From contig JAPEVF010000202.1 of assembly GCA_029747585.1 (NCBI GenBank), positions 1 through 64,000 of the forward strand: a stretch of 64,000 nucleotides of DNA. Direction: 5' to 3'. Made by a program: the position numbers and the translations under genes. Each line of letters starts with the position of its first letter. Position 1 is the stretch's first letter. Shown here piece after piece: positions 1 through 11,358 of this stretch. The notes beneath the pieces were generated by a model that was given only the letters and a program-made list of their open reading frames with translations, made no database searches and was not told the origin of the DNA. This DNA comes from Pleurotus djamor (Eukaryota; Basidiomycota; Agaricomycetes; Agaricales; Pleurotaceae).

Positions 1-124
1 ACACAATATCACGACATTTGCAGCACTCGGATGTTCACCCAATCAACGATGTTATCGCAAAGTGGATCTCTCCAAGTTCCTCCCTTCTCCCAATCGTTTG
101 CGCGGTGGACCTTGCTTCAGGAGG

Positions 125-1448
125 ATGTCGACGGCCCTAACCCCCTCCGATCTCGTTCGCTTGGTACCCACGCAGTATGAGAAGGCTCGCGAGTCTGGCG
201 ACCTGCTGTTCTTCCCCTCAACCGTGGAGAAACATCCAGAACTGGGCGTGGAGGTAAATCTCGTTACCTTGCGGCCGCAATACTCCTCAACCTCTCAATC
301 AATAGTTTGAGCTGCGATTATGTCCGGCGCTGCAGAAGAAACCATCACAACCTCCATCGACTGGCGTTGATAATGCGGCTGGTGATGGCGCGAGTGCTAC
401 CTCGGGCAACAAGGGGACGGTTTTTGATCCCTTCGCGCCCCCCTACAACGCCAATCTTTTCGTAGGCGAGCTACGAGATGAGCTCGATGGGGAGGAGTAT
501 GTGGTTCTGGTGAGTTTGTTTTCCCGTTCGACGTCGGCCATTTGTAACAGATCCATCGCAGTTGAACAAGTACTCCGTCGTTCCGGACCACTTCCTGCTT
601 GTCACCAAAGGTACTTCCACCTTCGTCTCTGTTCTCCGCTACCCCGAGACCGATCAGTCGTGCTACATAAGAATACAAACCCCAAACGACGCCACTACTC
701 CCTCCAGAGCTTGTCCTAGCCTACTCAATATTGGTCGCGGCGAAGAAAGCAGGCCGGAACTTCCTGGCATTCTATAACTGTACGTCTCAACAGGCCACCT
801 GCGTTGATCTCTGATCGAGGTATTCGGTGCAGGCGGGGAGAACAGCGGTGCTAGTCAGCCTCATAAACATCTTCAGTTCGTCCCTGTAGATGCCGATGGT
901 CCTCCTGTTGAGAAACTCGCCCAACGGACCAACTTAGAATCACCTGGTAAGTCCGAATCCGCTTCTCTGTCAAGCGCAGTTTGCACTCATAAGTTCGGGA
1001 AATGATCCTAGACAAGCCCTTTACTGTCGCGGCTCTACCATATGCCAATCATGTCTATCGACTGGGTAGAGACTTGGCGTCGGCGTCGCCGCAGGATCTG
1101 GAACACACGTTATCTCGCGCATTCTTGTCTCTCCTAGACCTTGTGGTGTCAACGATCCGTCACGAACCCGGATACCCCGCCGGAAAACCCTCATACAATG
1201 TCTTGATCACGCTTGAGCACCTCCATGTTATTCCGAGGCGATTCGAAAACCACGTTCTAAAAACCGGAGAAAAGCTCAATGTGAATTCACTAGGGTTCGG
1301 GGGAATGCTGTTGGTCAAGAGCGAGGAAGAGGCCGAGGCGGTAAAGAAAGAAGAAATAGGTAAAATCCTTCGGTCTGTTGGCTTGGAGAGTGTCCATGAA
1401 ATCCAAGTTGCTGGCGAATCCGACGACGCTCATATGATTCGAGATTAG
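125..1448 (+). CDS. APA1: ATP adenylyltransferase (diadenosine tetraphosphate phosphorylase)
   Basis: Splits Ap4A by phosphorolysis to ATP + ADP, clearing a stress-linked dinucleotide in the cytosol (family knowledge). The coding sequence is broken by several short introns. The exons give in order an N-terminal segment beginning MSTALTPSDLVRLV, then FDPFAPPYNANLFVGEL, LNKYSVVPDHFLLVTK, the catalytic block GASQPHKHLQFVP near 850-885 (HxHxQ, nucleotidyl-histidine site), and the C-terminal block PSYNVLITLEHLHVIPRR typical of fungal Apa1/Apa2. The start at 125 was chosen over the in-frame ATG at 62 because the conserved N-terminus begins there; the upstream one would only add a short arginine-rich leader. 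The exon borders near 310-350 and 620-690 are inferred, not exact. Two N bases lie downstream of the stop. Confidence 0.9.
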
Positions 1449-1717
1449 GTATTTTTGAGTAGAACACTGTATCTTTATNNGTCATTACGACTACGACCAA
1501 GTTTACCGATTCATTGTGCCGATTTGCCAAGGGACGCACTCCCTCGGGACCCTGACCTTCGCAGCCCGAGACTGCGTATGTCGGTGCACGGGCCAGCTAG
1601 CCAAGCTTGATTTGGTCCATCAACACACTACTTGATATGTTAGGCTTTCGTCAAACCCAGATCGCTTAAAGGCCCCCTTGCTCCATCCACACCACCTCTC
1701 CAATACCCATCGTTCTC

Positions 1718-2379
1718 ATGCCATTTCTAGGTGCGCGCATGCACATGTTTTCGACAGAAGGGTAGCATGGACTAACCATGGTTCAACTGCAGACGTAGTA
1801 GCCCTCGAACCACACAGAATCAGACGGGCAGATGATCCTAGTGCTTCAGAAGAGGCGTCGTTGCATGGGTACGCTCATCGTCGGGTTCCATTGTCTATCC
1901 GCCTCAAGTTTTGGTTTTGTTTTAGACAGAAGGCAAAGACTCCTATCATCGCTGGCAGCATATGTGGAGGAGTAATGGGACTGGCTTGGATCATTGGCTT
2001 CACCATCTACTTTATGAAGCGCAACAGAAGGAAAAAGAGAAAGGCTGCCATTGCAGCTGGTTTAATACCCCCACCAGAGCCTAAGCCCTCAGAGAAGGAG
2101 TTTGAGGACGGCATCATCATCCCTCCCGACCCAGCAGTTCTTCTTGGACAGCGTCAGCCTGGCGAACGTGTTTATGTGAACGGAAAGTTGATGCGGAGCA
2201 CCAGCAGAGGCCCACCCACTCCCAACCAAAACGGAACGCACTCCCCTCCACACGACGAGGCGCCTCCTCGTGCATCACTCTCCATCCCTCGGCGACCACC
2301 CTCCAGTAGCGATTCGCCACCGCAAACACCACTGACAGCTCGAATATCTGAAGAAATGCTGGTCCCCCCGCACGTTTGA
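1718..2379 (+). CDS. Small single-pass membrane protein, function unknown
   Basis: I do not recognise a named family. The best model has three exons: a 13-nt first coding exon at 1718-1730, an intron 1731-1792 with a CTAAC branch point, exon 1793-1868, a 57-nt intron 1869-1925 with a GTACGC donor, and exon 1926-2379. This gives about 180 residues starting MPFLDVVALEPHRIRR. One hydrophobic helix follows (IIAGSICGGVMGLAWIIGF), then a strongly basic stop-transfer stretch (KRNRRKKRK) and a proline/serine-rich tail of roughly 100 residues. The short extracytosolic N-terminus, single helix and long cytosolic tail suggest a type III membrane protein. The 57-nt intron is a multiple of three and open, so intron retention would also yield a protein. 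The start codon is inferred from splice phase. Confidence 0.6.
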
Positions 2380-2574
2380 TATCGCATCCCCCCAGGCTGG
2401 TACTTTATACACGGATATCTTATTTCAACTACTTTTGTGTACAACAATACAGGACAAAACGGGCATGCTATGGTTATATTTTTATGTGCATCTCATCCAT
2501 TGACAGCCAGACCTTTCTAATCACAGTACGCACCCACGCTGGCAGGCTGAGACCACTTCAGCAAGCAAGAACGT

Positions 2575-5524
2575 TCATGACACCCACGTGTGACTTACCG
2601 CGACGTCTCTCGCGTATCTCAATAGGATGCCCCGTTTCACGTTGAATTGGCCTTTTTCGGAAGCCTCCCACTCTTTCCTGCGTCGAGCTTGCTCTTCCTC
2701 GCTGACAAGCCAGTTGAGGGACTTGTTCTCAGCATCCACAACAATGGGATCTCCGTCTTGAACCAAAGCAATCGGCCCACCAAGACGAGCCTCAGGAACG
2801 ACGTGTCCAATGATAAACCCGTGAGAGGCTCCAGAAAATCTACCATCAGTTACCAGCGCCGTGGAGTTTCCCAGTCCTGCTCCCATCAGAGCGGCAGTAG
2901 GTCCTACAACAAATGATAAGCTCAAAGCATGGCATCCTTGCGAAGCGAACGAACCTAACATCTAGACATGGGTTTGTCTGAGGAAATAAGCTTCTTGGAT
3001 ACCTTGAAATGCATGCGCACCTCGGGCATCCCTGGAGCACCCTTCGGTCCTTGGTATCTAAAAATAAGGACCGTGCCAGGCTTGATCTCTCCTCGTGAAA
3101 GCGACGGGTAAAAGTTATCCAAGCTAGAGACCACAAATACTTTAGTTGCAGCCAAGGGTGCCCAAGGTTGTATCACCCACCTGTCAAAGCATTTCGCGGT
3201 ACCCTGTACGGCCAGAGTTAGTTTTCTGTTACCCAAGGGCGAGAGGTGGTTCACCTCAAACTTGAGTCCTTCCTTTCCAGTAAGTTTCGCGACTGCGCTT
3301 CCAGGGGCTAGGCTCCCTCGCAGAATAGTCAAATGGCCAGTCTTCTTGATCGGGTTCTCGAGCGGTAGTACCACGTCCTGATTGTCGAAACTCAGTTCTT
3401 CGACATCTTCGTAGTTCTCTGCCAATGTCCTTCCCGTAACGGTCTGTCGAAGTGATGAAGTTCAATCAGATCCCAGGTGCGAAATTTACCCACAAGTTGG
3501 CTCCCGTCGATGAGATCAGTGTGTTTGAGGAGGTACTTCACAAGGGCCGGGATTCCGCCAACCCGATGGAGATCTTCCATGTAGTATTTCCCAGATGGTC
3601 TGTCTCATGTGTTCTGCAGGCGAATCGAGAAGGAGCACAGGATGAAAGACACACTTCAGGTCAGCTAAATATGGCGTCTTGTCTGATATAGCTTGGAAGT
3701 CATCAATCGTGAGATCGACATCGCAAGCCCGGGCCATTGCCAGGAAGTGGAGGACCTAAAAAGTATATCAATTATCGGCTAGAAAGACATCTTCGAGAAC
3801 TTTACCGCATTCGTCGAACCACCAAGGACACAGACGATGGCGATAGCGTTGAGGAAAGATCGACGGGTGAGGATGTCTCTGATAACGTGGGGCTCAGTTA
3901 TTTATGTTGTTTCTCAGAGGAATAACCAAACTTAGGCTTCAGGTCAAGCTCAAGGAGCCGTTTCAAGTATTTGGCCGCCTTGAAGCATTCTTGAGCTTTT
4001 TCTGATAGTGCATCCACAAGGTAAGAAAGGAAAAGTTCGATGAACGAAGGGACACCGTACCTGGATATAGCGCAGGTGTGCTGGACGAGTACGGAAGGGA
4101 CATCCCAAGAACCTCGAGGGCAGAGCTCATGGTGTTTGCAGTGTACATTCCACCACAAGCACCTGCGCCAGGGCAGGCATGCCGAACGACATCGAAGCGC
4201 TGCTCTTCGGTAATGTGGCCAACAGCGTATGCACCTGGGCCGCGTTCGCATTCACATCTCCAAAGTTGTATGAAAGGATGGAGCTCACCGAATGACTCAA
4301 ATGCATCAGAGATGTTGACTGTTCCACCTTTGACTTTACCCATAGATGGACAATCTGCATATCTTTGAGCTTTCATAGTCAAATTGGAGTTCAGCGAGCA
4401 CCACAGACCAACATGACGAGTTCCAGGCTGGATTGTGCCGCCGTAAACGATGATTGTAGGTCTATTGTGGCGCGCAGCAGCTATCAAGCATCCAGGCATG
4501 TTCTTGTCACATCCTGGGATGGATATGTTTCCGTCGTAATGTTGTGCCTGAACAAAGATTGAGAGAAGGTTCATGGGTTCCAAGAGTGACATCGACTCGC
4601 CATCACGACCTATATTTGTCGTCAGTTATCTGGATGTTACCAGCGCAGAGTTGACTTCACCGATTCGATTGAGTCAGCAATGATGTCTCGGCTAGGAAGT
4701 CTGTAAAGAGGGAGGGCATTTAATGGACGACCACGTTGATATTGGTTCGCCCTTACGAGTAGCGCATCCCTTGTCATTCGCGTTCAAGGCTGTGGTAAAG
4801 ATTGAGAGTGACAGAATAGCTTACCATCTGTACCCATAGTTATGGCATCGCTGCACGAGTATTTGAGTTGCTGAACTTTCAACCCAAGTGTAGGTACGTA
4901 CCTGACACCGATAGTGTTGAAGGTGAGACCCACAAGACCTTCGGCAGTGCAGCCTTCTTTAACATGCCGAGATAGGTCGAGCTAAACGCGTGTAAGCCGC
5001 TACAAAAGTCTTGGCTATCTTTAGCGCAAAGCTACTGACGAGGTGGGAGTTGCAAGGATTTCCTATACCACACCGAAGTCAGGGTAAGTCAGGGATGACT
5101 TAGGAGAGAGGGGGGACCAGAATGTACCTTCCCACCAGATGGGCGAGATCCCAACCTAGGATGCTCAGTTAGAAGCTCGGTTTCCGTCGCTGCTCCATAC
5201 CTGGGGCTTTCCCATGTCTTCCTCAGTGAGACCGACAGCATGAACTAGAATACGGCCGAACAGTTGTAAAGGTGCGATAAGAGGAGGGAAGTTGGCACCA
5301 ACGCATGGCTTGTGCTCCTCCCCGGGCCTAGATTCCACGAACATGAGAGCACGGTTAAAACAATCGACACTTGACCCACCTTGTCCTGCGTCAATTGACA
5401 TGATATCTTGTTTAATTTTCCGCTCGTTGGCTGGGTAGGAAGCGTATGGCTGAAGGGAGAGGTGAGAGGAGGCAAAAAGTCGGGGGATGGGAGCGATTTA
5501 CATTTGAACCTCTGACGCAGACAT
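2575..5524 (-). CDS. ILV3: Dihydroxy-acid dehydratase
   Basis: Dehydrates 2,3-dihydroxy-isovalerate and -methylvalerate in valine/isoleucine synthesis, using an Fe-S cluster. Many short introns are present. Reading the minus strand, the exons give [29 protein letters not shown], the cluster cysteine in [33 protein letters not shown] (all three cysteine ligand motifs), then [41 protein letters not shown] and the C-terminal [20 protein letters not shown]. The start at 5524 comes from splice phase: a five-codon exon (MSASE), an intron, then [10 protein letters not shown]. That leaves only about ten residues before the conserved core, so no mitochondrial presequence is evident. It ends VAVSHTWVS at 2575. 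Family assignment is firm; individual exon edges are less so. Confidence 0.92.
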
Positions 5525-5618
5525 TGTGCTCCTAGCAAAGGGTGGAGAGTTGAAAAGAACCAACGTCTGCTGGTGTTGTGACTTTATACGACTGGACTAC
5601 CCGGGCCGAAAGATGCTT

Positions 5619-5636
5619 TGGTACCAGGAGGTACCA
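5619..5636. promoter_or_regulatory. Perfect 7-4-7 dyad upstream of ILV3
   Basis: TGGTACC, a 4-nt spacer, then GGTACCA form a perfect inverted repeat about 95 bp upstream of the proposed ILV3 start codon, in the gap between ILV3 and the 3' end of PEX5. It could bind a dimeric regulator. Leu3-type zinc-cluster sites contain a similar GGTACC core, but the flanking CCGG arms of that consensus are not complete here. Function is inferred only. Confidence 0.3.
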
Positions 5637-5745
5637 GTCTAATGATGGATGACCTTGGGAGAATGAGGGGTTTATACTCGTTCACGTGTGGGGAATGAGC
5701 GAATGATATTGGTGGTATTACAAATGACTTGCTCGTACGGAAATA

Positions 5746-8058
5746 TCAGAAATCGAATCCTTCCTTGCGGAAGACATCTAGATTACCCTTTGTCTCCGGT
5801 TTAGCTAAATTGGCGAGATCATGGCGTTCCTGTGACTGGGGTGAGTAAAAGGTAAAGGCGAGGTCAAGTTGGATCTGGCGTACCATCGATATCAAAGAGC
5901 GTCGGAGGGTGAACCACAGTTGCTCGCTGGTATTGACACCTGATCCATCGGACTCTTGCAAACTCAGGGCTGTCAAGAAATGCTCGGCAGCCTCCTTATG
6001 TGCGCCAATGTTCATACCTAGAGAAAATGAGTATGGCTGGTGATGAGGATGAAGGGGATCTTACATGCAACGCCGACATTGTAGATGGCACGGGTGTACG
6101 TTGGTCGCAGTCCAAGCGCCTCTCGATACGCTCCCAAAGCTTCTTCAGGCTTGTTACCGTTTGAAAGCGACGATCCAAGGCGGTTCCACAAGAGGTAGTC
6201 CTTGGGTCGGACGGCAAGGGCACTCTCGAAACAATCTTTCGCGCGATCATACTCTCCGTTCGTATAGAACAATACGCCCAAACCAATTTGAACGTCAGGG
6301 TCCATAACTCCAGCAGCATGTTGCGAACGCGCCAGGTTGATATAAACGTCAGTGACGCGACTATGTGTATCCCAGGATGCATTGGTCGATAGAGCTTTAA
6401 TAGTCTCCTCTGGCACTGGATGATCGGGGAAACGAGCACGTAACCAGCGGAGAAGCATGGCGTATGAAGCTCTGTCGTAGGATTCATTCGTGAATGAGAT
6501 AGCGAGAGACTGGTAAAACCACTCGTTAGCACCCAGACTTCAAGGCAGCGGGGGAGACCAGGACTATACCATCATTCCTGCACCGGCCGCACCAGCAACT
6601 TCGGCACGCTTAACTCCCTCAAGCAAGGCTTTCATGCCAGCCTCCTCCCTTTCGTCCATTGTTCGCACGTCACCCAGCAAAATCCAAGCTTCATACCCAC
6701 CTTCCCCTAGATCACCTTTCTGAATTGCTGCCTCAAGTAACAAGCCGGCTTCGGATAGAGAACCGTTATTTTCCAAGAGGCGCTTCGCTTCTGCAAGGGA
6801 CGAGCCGGGCGAGGCCATGTGCTTGTTATTAGGTTCTATAGATTCCATGTTAGTAGGACTACGTACGAGAAGGGCGAAACGAAACATACCGAAGACGTAG
6901 TCCCCTAGGAGGGGTATCCCCTCTGCGTCAAACTTTATTGGGTTTTCGAATTGGTTTTCTGTTTCGAAGTTCCCAAGTCCACTTTCCCAAGCTTTTTGGA
7001 TATCTCCACCGTAGTCGACGTCCAAATCCGAGCGACCTTTATTCATGAGTTGATTGAACTCGGCTTCCCATTTTGCAAGGTCTTCCTTGGGAGGGGGCAA
7101 GTCCGAATTTTGAAGATGATCCCAAACCCTGACAAGAAGCTTCTTTAGAAAGTCTAGAAAGTAGGCGAGTCAGACTTACTTTTTGAAGTCAGAGCTAAGT
7201 TCTGAGCTTTCATCTTCTAACGTGGTGTCTTTGAGGGCTTGCTCGATGCTGGTGACACTGTCGTCGAGTTCTTCAATGTGCGCTGACTGGGTTTGATTCG
7301 AAAAGGATAGAGCAGCCTGGGCGAAAGCAGCCTCAAAATCCGCTTCTCTGGCTTTCCCTTTTCCCTGATCGACTTGTTGCGTAGGTTGGAATGACATGTT
7401 CCCACCCATTCCGTACATCCTGGGCATCATTGAGCCATACATGCCCATCGAAGAGGAATAGTTAGCGCGCTGTTGCGCTACGGTGTGGTTGAGTGATATG
7501 GCATGGGTAACAGGTACGTAACACCCACCTTCAGGTTGAAAAGTCGCGTTTTGTTGAAGGGGTGCAGGGGCATTAGTCGCGAATTCTGCAGACCAGTTCG
7601 ATGATGACTGGGGCATTTGTAGATGCTGTTCCATGGCCCAGGCGTCCTTCAATTCTTGGGACGGCATTCCTGAAGGCTCAGCCAAGCGAGCCATTGGCAC
7701 GGGAGGGACGTGCATCATATTCCCGAATGAAGGCCCTGGGCCTCCGCCCCCTTCAAAGAACTGACGCGCCATCGCCGCATCATGTTCATTCAGCTGGGAT
7801 GCAGATGTGCCCGGAAGATGCTGGAGCTGTTCGTAATTGTTAGAGAATTTCAAGCACAGAAACTGGATCCAACTAACTCTGGACGATGAAGGCCCAGCGA
7901 TTCTATCCTTTCGAAACAGTGAGTTAGAGACTTATTCGAAGAAGTAGAGAACATGCCTGTTGCAGACTACGATCTCCGTCGGTATGTTTAAGGACCTGGG
8001 CGAGTGGGTTTGCGCCAACTGCACATTCTGAGCCAGAAACTAATCCTTGGAAAGACAT
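5746..8058 (-). CDS. PEX5: Peroxisomal targeting signal 1 receptor (Pex5)
   Basis: Cycling cytosolic receptor that binds C-terminal SKL-type signals and docks at the peroxisome membrane. Assembled exons begin MSFQGLVSGSECAVGANPLAQ, matching the conserved Pex5 N-terminus with its monoubiquitinated cysteine (here residue 12) followed by NPLAQ. A disordered Gln/Met/Gly-rich half follows, with Wxxx(F/Y)-type docking motifs (WAMEQ, WSAEF). The C-terminal half has TPR repeats, for example DVQIGLGVLFYTNGEYDRA and LLWNRLGSSLSNGNKPEEA. The first intron (7908-7958) appears to be of the rare GC-AG class (CAG|GCATGT), because the nearby GT choice would create a stop. Protein ends RKEGFDF. Transcribed divergently from ETFA. 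Confidence 0.95.
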
Positions 8059-8131
8059 GGAGAACGAAATCAGGAGTTAGAGGTGGCAGATCGGATTTTC
8101 TGGAGTTTATAAGCGGGGTCAGGAGCTCCGG

Positions 8132-8157
8132 CATACCGAGCTGAACTGGCCGGTATG
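8132..8157. promoter_or_regulatory. Inverted CCG/CGG dyad in the PEX5-ETFA divergent promoter
   Basis: CATACCG, a 12-nt spacer, then CGGTATG form a perfect 7-bp inverted repeat in the 179-bp gap between the two start codons. Inverted CCG-N-CGG triplets are the usual half-sites of fungal Zn2Cys6 regulators. Since PEX5 and ETFA both serve fatty-acid breakdown, a shared site is plausible, but no specific factor can be named from sequence. Confidence 0.35.
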
Positions 8158-8237
8158 AATATTGATCGTGGGAAAGCTGCTGAATCGTATGTGGCCAAGA
8201 CGTTTCCTGTTTCTCTCCTTCTCCCCCTCGTACCGCC

Positions 8238-9397
8238 ATGCTCAGGTCTCGCATCGCTGCTGTCGCCTCTACGCGCTCATTCCTCAGAGGATACGCGACA
8301 GCTACCAGCCCTCCCCACGCACTGGTGTTCTTGGAGCATCGACAGGGCAACATTGACTCTGGCTCATTATCTGCTCTGACCGCGGCTCGGGGTCTTGGAG
8401 GCCAGGTTACAGGACTCGTCATTGGCGCGTCGGATCAAGTTCAAGGTGCTGTAGAGGCAGCCAAAAAGTGAGTAAGCATTGTCATCTTTGCTAGGGAACT
8501 CTTTCTTACAGTTCCGAAGACTTGAGGGCGTGAATACGATTCTCCATGCTGCGTCCCCTCAGTATGCTGCACCTCTACCGGAGGTCGTGACTCCACTGCT
8601 GGAGAAGCTCCTCTCCGATGCATCTCCATTCACCCATCTCGTATCTGCGCACTCGTCCTCTGCCAAATCTATCCTGCCCCGAGTCGCCGCTAAACTTGAT
8701 GTTCCGGCCATATCAGATATTACCAGTGTCGAGCATGATGCTTCGTCAGGAACCACCACTTTTGTTCGTCCAGTGTACGCTGGAAATGCCATTGCCACCG
8801 TTGCGGCTTCGTCTGAAATCCCAATAAAAGTATTCACCGTCCGTTCGACTGCTTTTCCAGCGGCTTCCTCCTCAGATGCCACAGAAGCAGAGCTCAAGCC
8901 TGTAGATCCTGTCGAAGTGGCTGACCCGCCTACTCAGCATATCAATACATCTCTTACCAAGTCAGACAGGCCCGAATTGGGGGCTGCTTCGCGTATTGTC
9001 TCTGGTGGCCGTGCGTTGAAGAATGCTGAAACGTTCCAAAACACTCTGTACCCTTTGGCAGACGTACTGGGCGCAGCGGTTGGCGCATCACGCGCAGCCG
9101 TGGACGCCGGTTATGCCGACAACTCTCTCCAGGTTGGACAGACTGGGAAAGTCGTTGCACCCGAGTTATATGTTGCCGTCGGTATTTCAGGAGCCATTCA
9201 ACATTTGGCTGGAATGAAGGATTCAAAGCTCATTGTCGCCATCAATAAGGTATATTTTATCACATTTACACCCATGAACCTGCTGACCCTTGCACAAGGA
9301 TGCCGATGCTCCAATATTCCAAGTCGCTGATGTTGGCCTCGTCGCCGATCTTTACGAAGCCGTGCCAGAAATTACGGAAAAGCTCAAAAATGCATGA
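8238..9397 (+). CDS. ETFA: Electron transfer flavoprotein alpha subunit, mitochondrial
   Basis: Accepts electrons from acyl-CoA dehydrogenases and passes them to ETF-ubiquinone oxidoreductase. Three exons: 8238-8468, a large middle exon, and a last exon after the intron that starts GTATAT near 9250. The N-terminus [20 protein letters not shown] is an arginine-rich amphipathic mitochondrial presequence. The domain I core ([20 protein letters not shown]) is followed by the C-terminal FAD-binding domain with [36 protein letters not shown] and [20 protein letters not shown], then [18 protein letters not shown]. It shares a short divergent promoter with PEX5. Confidence 0.96.
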
Positions 9398-9446
9398 ACT
9401 CACATCCGAACGCATTTACATACTATATACTGCTGTATAAGCGTCG

Positions 9447-11188
9447 TTATGCCCCTTGCAATAACTTTGCGTACCACGCAACTGCAGCTCTCAAGTCCTC
9501 TTCAGGTGCTGGCCAATTGATCCAGTCCCATTGTTGCTCTATTGCGCCCCCCAATACCCTATAATCCTCGCCGTAGATGGAGTCAAACTCATACATCTTC
9601 CCCGATTCTCTAGACCCATTCAAAACATGATTGGCAATGGGAAGGCGAATATGTTCGTATGCTAGCAAAGCTGCCTCAATGCTAACCTTCTCCGTCTCAG
9701 TCTGAGAGAGGAGGGCCGCTATAATGTATGCATCCTAATAAAATTTGCGTGAGTGAGTAGTTCTTCACTGAAAGCACGCCACATCATGACCTCGATTGCT
9801 TGACCAGCGCCTGCACCTTGGTGAGGTACCATGGCATGCGCCTGTGCCCAGTACGACCTGAGTTCAGTCTGTTCTCCCTTTTTGACGTCACTCACCGAGT
9901 CGCCCACCAAAGCTACCTTTCCTGACACGAAAAAGGGCAGCGGCTTCAACTGGTGAATTTTCCATTTCGTTGGAGCTCCGACCGCCTGTATGTCTGTGGT
10001 CAGCATCATCTTCATGTGGATACGAGTCAGTTCAAATCAAGTACCTCGAGCAACTCTCGTGCTTCAGCTTCCCATCCATGATAACAGTCCAGCAGCTCTT
10101 CCTTGGAACAATCTGTCACCCAAGGACCTTCACAGGGGTGCCCCTCCTTTTCCGGCTCTGATACAAAGGTGACAACGTTTACTATGCTGCTTTGAGAAAT
10201 GGAATAGCCAACGACGTGCTAAGAGACAGGTGTGTATCTGTTCGTTTTCGAGCCTCAGCACGCGTACCTTGCTTTTGCCACAATACTAGGGCAACATGAA
10301 GTATTCGGAATTATGGAGGAGGGCATGGAGATTCGTACCATCATTGACGTCGTGATTGTTCTGTGTTGATGTCCATCTCGACATAATTTTTCTGCCGGAA
10401 TGAGCCCTCTGTATGCAGTGGTACCGCTCCAAATCGGCTCAATCAAGTCCTCCAGGTTCACGTCGCCGTCACTTCGCATTTTCTCTGTGAGCATTTGACT
10501 GCGAACGACAGATTTAATCCCATCGCATCCTAGCAAAACATCACAAGTTGCGGACGATCTGTCTGCGAACGTTAGGGATATAGAACCGTCAGCGTTTTGT
10601 GAGTAAACAGTCAGTCGTTTCCCAAAATGGGCCACCTCCTTTGGGAGGTGCTCGATGAGCACATCAAGGAATTCAGCTCTATGGAACCGGATGCAACCAT
10701 CTGTTGCGAATCAGTACTAGACGACAAAGATTTGACTTGCTCCAGAACGTGCTCACAGGGCATACGAACACAGTGAAACCCAAAACCTTGCGAACTATCG
10801 GAGCGTCGGTAGTCAAAGCCGACTTCTAGAGAAACATTTACGCTAAGTTGCATTGACGCAAAACGATGCCGTACTTGCCTATAGACCCAGTAGGGGGTGC
10901 GTGTGCGATCTTAGCAAAGGCTTCCGACAGTCCTAGGAGTTCCAGAATCCTCCACGTTCTTGACCATATCATCACCCCTGCCCCGATCTCTTTAAACCGT
11001 TCGGCAGCCTCATAGACGTTTACTTCTATGTCCGAGGATCTTGATAAGGCCACCGCCGTGCATAACCCGCTGATGCCGCCACCGCTTGGGGGGAATTAAC
11101 AAACATATTACGTAGGGCGTCAGCATCCTCTAGCCACGACCACATACCAGATAGCCACACGAATTCGTCCTTGGGCACTCTCAGCCAT
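9447..11188 (-). CDS. FAD-dependent aromatic-ring-hydroxylase-type monooxygenase
   Basis: Member of the p-hydroxybenzoate/salicylate hydroxylase flavoprotein family; the substrate is unknown. The first exon encodes MAESAQGRIRVAI and is spliced into a codon completed at the next exon, restoring the Rossmann motif ICGGGISGLCTAVAL. The acidic end of the second strand (NVYEAAERFKEIGAGV) follows. The DG motif is seen in DVLLGCDGIKSVVRSQM and the GD motif in KVALVGDS with PHQGAGAGQAIE downstream. Start 11188 is chosen because it places the dinucleotide-binding strand about 9 residues from the N-terminus, as in the family. No transmembrane or targeting signal is evident. In basidiomycetes such enzymes often act on salicylate or other phenolics; that is inference. 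Confidence 0.85.
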
Positions 11189-11358
11189 CGGTATTGCAAG
11201 GGATGACAGTCCAACACAAGAGATAAGTCTCTCAGGCTGCTTCGCGAAGTTCCCATGAGGAAGTGTATGTAGATTCCACAGCGAACGTGGACCGAAGTCC
11301 AGTTCGTATGATCTAACGGATCGAAGATGCTCTACTCTATCAAGATACAATTAGGATA

